Source of the DNA: Planctomycetota bacterium | GTDB lineage: Bacteria > Planctomycetota > PUPC01 > JACPCR01 | Assembly: GCA_030740295.1 (NCBI GenBank) | Contig: JASLXP010001294.1 | Location: 1 to 10,630 of the forward strand | Direction: 5' to 3' | Length of the DNA stretch: 10,630 bases | Shown: piece by piece, positions 6,866 to 10,630 of the stretch | How positions within the stretch are numbered: the first letter of the stretch is position 1 | Layout of the letters: every line of letters starts with the position of its first letter | The notes under the pieces: generated by a model | Database searches by the model: none | What the model was told of the DNA's origin: nothing | Seen by the model: only the letters and a program-made list of their open reading frames with translations | Made by a program: the position numbers and the translations under genes

Positions 6866-7292
6866 CTCGAACCTCGACTTCCTCGTAGATGGTATTGATG
6901 CCGGCGAGTTTCAGGACGTTTTTTACCTGCATGAACTGGCTGTATTCACAACGGGCGTCGCAACGGATGATCACCGGGCGTTGCGACTGGTCGGCAGGTC
7001 GCTGCTGAAGCTTATCAAGCAAAGTTTCAAGATCCGGTAATTGCTCATCATCGGCGCCGGTTCGGAAAAAGTATTCGCCATCAACGGTGATGCTGATGGA
7101 GTCTACATCGTCGCGGGTAATGGTCTGAGGCTCATCGGCTTTGGGCAGCACTATCTTGAAGACTTTGGACTCTTCAATGAAGGTCGAAGTCAGCATGAAG
7201 AAAAGGATTAACAGAAAGACGACATCGATCATCGGGGTTATGTCGAGGTCGTCGCCTTCCGACTGATCGGTTTCTGCGAGGCGGAGTCTCAT
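6843..7292 (-). CDS. exbD: ExbD/TolR-family biopolymer transport protein
   Basis: This 149-residue protein has one membrane helix and a periplasmic domain, the standard ExbD/TolR size and plan. The membrane segment (about 20-38) begins with the family motif LDITPMIDVVFLL. D23 is the conserved acidic residue that carries protons through the ExbB channel in E. coli ExbD/TolR (D25/D23). The periplasmic domain (about 45-140) ends with the usual KNVLKLAGINTI helix. The ATG overlaps the stop of the upstream exbB-like gene as ATGA, indicating translational coupling, and its own 3' end overlaps the giant gene. ExbD, TolR and MotB-like partners are hard to tell apart by sequence. No pal, tolB or TonB-dependent receptor is visible here, so the ExbD label states family and not substrate. 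Confidence 0.92.
   Translation of the reverse strand: MRLRLAETDQSEGDDLDITPMIDVVFLLILFFMLTSTFIEESKVFKIVLPKADEPQTITRDDVDSISITVDGEYFFRTGADDEQLPDLETLLDKLQQRPADQSQRPVIIRCDARCEYSQFMQVKNVLKLAGINTIYEEVEVRDEDKKEP
6872..6875 (-). promoter_or_regulatory. ribosome-binding site of the giant gene
   Basis: GAGG on the - strand lies six bases before the ATG at 6865, inside the end of the exbD-like coding sequence. It supports this start, and hence the membrane helix near the N-terminus, over any later ATG. Confidence 0.5.
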
Positions 7293-7981
7293 GCGGCGTC
7301 GTCCGCTTGCTCAGAGGTTCCTTCACTGCCTGTCTCCCTCTCTTCTTCGCTCGCTTCTTTCTTTTCTGCGACCGGCGCTGCTTTTACTGTCTTAATGACA
7401 TCGATGAAGATTTCCTCGAATTCTGCCTGTATGCGCCGGATCTTGCTTCGGAAATAGGTGGATGCGATGATGGTTGGGATAGCGACGATTAGCCCGGTAG
7501 CAGTGGTGAGCAGCGCGACCTTGATCGCGCTGGCCAGTTTCTCTTTGCCGACGCCGGCCTCCTCGAGCGCATCGAAACCGAGAATCATTCCGATGACGGT
7601 GCCGAGCAGTCCGATGAGCGGCGCGATGCGGGCAATGAGGCTCAGGACGGACATGTTGTTGTTGAGAACCTGCAGGCCCCGTTCGCCGGATTCCACGAGC
7701 GAGGTTTCGATGTCCGCCGATGTATTCAGATACTCCTCGAGACCGCGGCTGAGGACGCGTCCGGCAAGCGAAGGGCTGGTGTGATGTCTGGCCACGGCCA
7801 TCTCTGCCTTGCCTTCCTCGATGTGGGCCTGGATATCCTCCACGACGCCCGGATCGATCAACGAACTTCTGCGCAGCCGCAGTGCACGTTCGATGATCAC
7901 CGCCACGGAAATAAGGGAGCAGAGCAGCAGCGGATGCATGAGCGGGCCGCCGAGCTCGTAGTAGTTAAGCAGTTGCTGCAT
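7289..7981 (-). CDS. exbB: MotA/TolQ/ExbB-family proton channel protein
   Basis: This 230-residue inner-membrane protein has three predicted helices: about 16-31, 112-136 and 154-176. The long cytoplasmic loop between the first two is typical of ExbB/TolQ. The second helix contains ARIAPLIGLLGTVIGMI and the third ALLTTATGLIVAIPT, the two best conserved family blocks. T127 and T160 match the channel threonines. The C-terminal tail is rich in Glu and Ser and probably cytoplasmic. With the ExbD-like protein it should form a proton-driven motor that acts on a partner spanning the periplasm, here most plausibly the giant protein encoded third in the operon. The ATG at 7981 has no evident Shine-Dalgarno; a later ATG at codon 15 would cut into the first helix region and is less likely. 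Confidence 0.93.
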   Translation of the reverse strand: MQQLLNYYELGGPLMHPLLLCSLISVAVIIERALRLRRSSLIDPGVVEDIQAHIEEGKAEMAVARHHTSPSLAGRVLSRGLEEYLNTSADIETSLVESGERGLQVLNNNMSVLSLIARIAPLIGLLGTVIGMILGFDALEEAGVGKEKLASAIKVALLTTATGLIVAIPTIIASTYFRSKIRRIQAEFEEIFIDVIKTVKAAPVAEKKEASEEERETGSEGTSEQADDAA

Positions 7982-8015
7982 GTTGACGGATGTTTTGCTG
8001 CGCTGGGGTCAGGCG

Positions 8016-8043
8016 GTTATATCAGTCGCAAGCGGTTACACAA
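8016..8043 (-). promoter_or_regulatory. possible sigma70-type promoter for the exbB-exbD-giant operon
   Basis: In the 83-base divergent gap (7982-8064) the - strand has TATAAC at 8021-8016 (five of six with the -10 consensus). TTGTGT lies upstream at 8043-8038 (three of six with -35), with a 16-base spacer. Transcription would start near 8009, giving a leader of under 30 bases. The -35 match is weak and the organism's consensus is unknown. The gap must also hold whatever drives the glycosyltransferase gene. Confidence 0.3.
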
Positions 8044-8064
8044 TAGTAGGGAACAGAAGCTTTC

Positions 8065-8811
8065 GTGAGCGCACCGGATTACTCTGTCATCATCCCAGCC
8101 TACAACGAAGAGCAATTCATTGCCGCCACGCTGGAAAGTGTGAATGAGGCGATGGAAGCCGTGCCACTGCTCCTGGGCGAGCTCATCGTGACGGATAATA
8201 ATTCGAGTGACCGCACAGCGGAGGTCGCACGCGAGCATGGTGCAAAGGTTGTGTTCGAAGAGATGCAGCAGATCGCCCGGTCACGTAATGCCGGCGCTGC
8301 AAAAGCGGAGGGGCGCTACCTGATTTTTGTTGACGCGGACACGCTGATCACCGCGTCACTTCTGAAAACAACTCTGGACACTCTGGAGACCGGCGATTAC
8401 TGCGGCGGCGGTACGCTGGCTTCTTTTGACAGAGATTGCGGTTGGCTGGTTGGGCGGCTCCTCGAATTGTGGACGTTTCTTTCGAAGACATTCAAGTGGG
8501 CAGCAGGTTCATATGTATTTTGCCGCAAGGAAGGCTTTGTGGACATCGGCGGCTTCAACGAGGAATTCTATGCCTCGGAAGAGCTGCATCTCTCCATCGC
8601 GCTCAAACGCTGGGGAAAAAAGCGCAAACTGAAGATGAAGATTCTCGACGAGCCGGTTGTCACTTCGGCCCGGAAAAGCGATTGGTATTCCACCGGACGA
8701 CTGGTCGGGCAGTTCCTGATCTTCTTTGTGATGCCCTGGCGACTTAAATCGCGGGAAGGTTGCCGTCTGTGGTACGACCGGCCGGAGGAGGAACTAATGA
8801 AGAAACAGTGA
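8065..8811 (+). CDS. glycosyltransferase family 2 (GT-A fold)
   Basis: This 248-residue protein has the standard GT2 layout. The N-terminal strand YSVIIPAYNEE (6-16) and TDNNSSDRT (43-51) bind nucleotide sugar. ARSRNAGAAKAEG is at 71-83, the metal-binding DAD is at 90-92, and GGFNEEFYASEELHLS at 162-177 supplies the acceptor-side acidic residues. A short hydrophobic stretch near 213-225 (LVGQFLIFFVMPW) may associate with the membrane, with a basic flank after it. The start is constrained: an in-frame TAG at 8047-8049 leaves GTG at 8065 as the only good start, with AGGGA upstream at a rather long spacing of 12 bases. It would transfer a sugar to a lipid or glycan acceptor; donor and acceptor are not predictable from sequence. 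It is divergent from the exbB-like gene and convergent with the sulfatase gene, with a 10-base gap. Confidence 0.88.
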   Translation: MSAPDYSVIIPAYNEEQFIAATLESVNEAMEAVPLLLGELIVTDNNSSDRTAEVAREHGAKVVFEEMQQIARSRNAGAAKAEGRYLIFVDADTLITASLLKTTLDTLETGDYCGGGTLASFDRDCGWLVGRLLELWTFLSKTFKWAAGSYVFCRKEGFVDIGGFNEEFYASEELHLSIALKRWGKKRKLKMKILDEPVVTSARKSDWYSTGRLVGQFLIFFVMPWRLKSREGCRLWYDRPEEELMKKQ

Positions 8812-8822
8812 CACCGTTTCTT
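8800..8822. terminator. inverted repeat spanning both convergent stop codons, possible bidirectional terminator
   Basis: The arms AAGAAAC (8800-8806) and GTTTCTT (8816-8822) are perfect complements. Inside them, GTG (8808-8810) and CAC (8812-8814) also pair across one A/C mismatch and a tiny loop. The element covers the TGA of the glycosyltransferase gene and the first base of the sulfatase stop codon. The outer arms are A/T-rich and act as short T-rich tails in each direction, but there is no long GC stem or U-tract, so termination strength is uncertain. Confidence 0.4.
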
Positions 8823-10630
8823 TACTCACCAAACTCAACGGTCACTTCCCTGATTAGCCCTTTGAAATAATTGTCTGGCCGGTAACCGCCGACGGGACTG
8901 ATCGTATCCGCGCCGATCTGGAGGCCATCGCCGGGCATGGCCGAAACCAGGCCTGACACCTTTCCCGCCGCCCACTTTTCACCGTTCACAAAAATGGTGA
9001 TCTCCTTTGTTTTCGAGAGCGTTGCTTTCAAGTCGGCCCAGCCTGTAGGCAGTCTTTTCTTTGCAGTCACGGGAACTCCCCTGCCGCCCGCCCTGATCGC
9101 AAAGCAGGGCCTTCCCTCTTTGAGGTAGAGTGAGAAGCCTTGAGTCTGTCCGCCCTGGGCGATGATCACTCCGTCTGAGCCGACGGCTTTGATGCGCGCT
9201 GAAACCGAAATGGCGAGCCCGGTCGGATTGGCAAGCTCCGATTTCTTGAGATCGAGATACTGACCTTTGCCGTTGAAAGACCACGCCTTTTCATCGCCAT
9301 CGCCGAAACCAACGCCATGGTTTGTGAAGCGCTTTAAGGTCTCAGTGGTTGCGGAAAACCGCAGCCTGGCCGGTTTGGCCGGGGCGCGCTTCTGAGTTTG
9401 AACAGGATGTTTTGGAAAGACGTCCTGCGCCCATTCGTTATGCAGAGCAGTAAGACGTTCGACAATTTCAGGATGCTTGCCCGCGAAGTTTTCAGACTCC
9501 GGTCTGTCACCTTCCAGGCTGAGGAGCTCCGGCCGGCGGCCGCTGATGAGTTTCCAGTTGCCTTCGCGCACGGCCCATTTTTTTGACCACTGCCAGTGCA
9601 TCACTTTGTGATGAGTGGGCGAATCAGGTTTGTCGATGATCGTCCGCAGGCTCTGGCCGTCGAGCTTGACTCCAGGCAGTTCAATTCCGCAGTAATCCAG
9701 AATCGTGGGCATAAAATCCGCCGCAGTGATGGCCTGGTCGCGGGCCTGGCCTTTCGGTATCCGGCCGGGAAAACTGATCATCGCCGGAGTGCGGATTCCG
9801 CCCTCATAAAACGAGCCCTTGTTGCCGCGCCACTTGCCCGAAAAGCCTCCGCCGCCGTTGGCTCCGTAGTTGTGTCCTTTGGGCAGCCCGCTCTTGTGGT
9901 TGTCCGGCCGGATCGCGTAAGACTCTTTGGACGCGCCGTTGTCGCTCATGAACAGGATCATCGTGTTCTTTCGCAGGCCGAGCTCATCGAGTTTGCCCAG
10001 CACGCGGCCGATACGGTCATCGGTAGTGGACAGAATTCGTGCGTATGAGCGGCGCGGCATCGGCAGGTCTTTGTAACGTTCATCAAATTTGGCGTCGTGC
10101 TGTTCCGGATAGTGCGGGATATTGAAAGCGGCATAGAGGAAGAAAGGCCGTTCCCTGTTTCGCTCTATGAATCCGAGGGCTTCGTCTGTCATGAGGTCGG
10201 GAAAATATTTGTCCCTCATGAACTGTTCTGCCACCCCGCGATAAAGATCGTGAAAGCCGCTGCCGTGCAGAAAGAAATGATTGTAGTTGTCGATGAAGCC
10301 ACCCCGGTGCCCGAAGAATTCATCAAAGCCCTGCTTCGTCGGGCCGTGGGTGGCGGCCGCGCCAAGGTGCCATTTTCCGAACAGGCCGGTGCGGTAACCG
10401 GCCTTGCGCAACGCCTCTGCAATCGTGATCTCACCGAGGTCCATATTTCGCCCCGTCTTGTCTTTAAGGTTGCCCTGGGTCCAGTGATTCACACCGGAAC
10501 GCTGCGGATGCCGACCCGTCAGAAGCAGGGCTCGAGCCGGGCAACAGACCGTGTGCGCGTAGGACTGCGTGAAGCGGATGCCGCGCTCCGCAATCTGGTC
10601 CATGTTCGGCGTATAGAGATCTTTCGCACC
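8822..10630 (-). CDS. sulfatase (type I, formylglycine-dependent) with C-terminal LamG-like domain; N-terminus beyond window
   Basis: The frame stays open past the ATG at 10603 to the right edge. The extra visible residues (GAKDLYTPN) continue the sulfatase consensus TPN(L/M)D, so that ATG is internal and the gene is truncated here. Using it as residue 1: the formylglycine motif C20-C-P-A-R24 followed by LLLTGR; FGKWHLG at 75-81 (K77, H79); NIPHYP with H164; the metal-site DN at 221-222; and GNKGSFYEGGIRTP at 260-273. This is an alkaline-phosphatase-fold sulfatase that releases sulfate from sugars or other esters. The Cys must be converted to formylglycine by a maturase that is not in this window. 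Residues about 412-593 form a concanavalin/LamG-like beta-sandwich (WSFNGKGQYLDL, ITIFVNGE, GLIREVTVEF), probably a glycan-binding or structural module. The signal peptide and the first metal-binding Asp pair would lie off the edge. Polysaccharide substrate is likely; which one is not visible. Confidence 0.92.
   Translation of the reverse strand, partial: GAKDLYTPNMDQIAERGIRFTQSYAHTVCCPARALLLTGRHPQRSGVNHWTQGNLKDKTGRNMDLGEITIAEALRKAGYRTGLFGKWHLGAAATHGPTKQGFDEFFGHRGGFIDNYNHFFLHGSGFHDLYRGVAEQFMRDKYFPDLMTDEALGFIERNRERPFFLYAAFNIPHYPEQHDAKFDERYKDLPMPRRSYARILSTTDDRIGRVLGKLDELGLRKNTMILFMSDNGASKESYAIRPDNHKSGLPKGHNYGANGGGGFSGKWRGNKGSFYEGGIRTPAMISFPGRIPKGQARDQAITAADFMPTILDYCGIELPGVKLDGQSLRTIIDKPDSPTHHKVMHWQWSKKWAVREGNWKLISGRRPELLSLEGDRPESENFAGKHPEIVERLTALHNEWAQDVFPKHPVQTQKRAPAKPARLRFSATTETLKRFTNHGVGFGDGDEKAWSFNGKGQYLDLKKSELANPTGLAISVSARIKAVGSDGVIIAQGGQTQGFSLYLKEGRPCFAIRAGGRGVPVTAKKRLPTGWADLKATLSKTKEITIFVNGEKWAAGKVSGLVSAMPGDGLQIGADTISPVGGYRPDNYFKGLIREVTVEFGE

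Noticed and set aside
7983..7988. TTGACG on the + strand in the divergent gap, a good -35 match for the glycosyltransferase gene.
   Set aside because: No -10-like box lies 15-19 bases downstream; the intervening sequence is GC-rich.

Overview
The window looks like a moderately GC-rich chromosomal segment from a heterotrophic Gram-negative bacterium. The gene mix fits the Planctomycetota-Verrucomicrobiota-Lentisphaerota (PVC) group or a similar environmental lineage: an extracellular-type sulfatase with a LamG-like tail, a HEAT-repeat protein ending in a W-x3-WW motif, and an ExbB/ExbD pair. This assignment rests on gene content only and is tentative. No rRNA, tRNA, CRISPR array, integrase or transposase was seen.

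Layout, left to right. A HEAT-repeat protein runs in from the left edge on the + strand and ends at 446. It converges on a - strand pair: a pyrimidine-nucleoside/thymidine phosphorylase (510-1883) preceded by a short-chain dehydrogenase (1993-2790) that resembles sorbitol-6-phosphate dehydrogenases. After a 220-base gap without a recognisable gene comes a compact - strand operon, transcribed from about 8000 down to 3011: an ExbB/TolQ-type proton channel subunit (7289-7981), an ExbD/TolR-type subunit (6843-7292) and a giant 1284-residue protein (3011-6865). The three genes overlap by 4 and 23 bases. Divergent from this operon, across 83 bases, is a family 2 glycosyltransferase (8065-8811, +). 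It converges almost end to end with a sulfatase (8822 to beyond the right edge, -).

The most notable content is the ExbB-ExbD-giant protein operon. The giant protein sits where a TonB or TolA partner would sit. Its single N-terminal membrane helix carries the Ser-x3-His pattern of TonB and TolA helices. It has no recognisable TonB or TolA C-terminal domain. Instead, some 900 residues of charged, Ala/Glu/Lys-rich, mostly coiled-coil or linker sequence lead to a CBM9/DOMON-like beta-sandwich and a further beta-rich terminal domain. This could be a proton-motive-force-driven periplasmic device aimed at glycans or the envelope; that role is inferred.

A second pattern, unrelated to the genes, is a degenerate 7-base periodicity. 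It occurs between the convergent genes at 453-494, just upstream of the phosphorylase start at 1893-1913, and inside the giant gene at 5471-5505. It resembles a scattered heptanucleotide short-tandem-repeat family.
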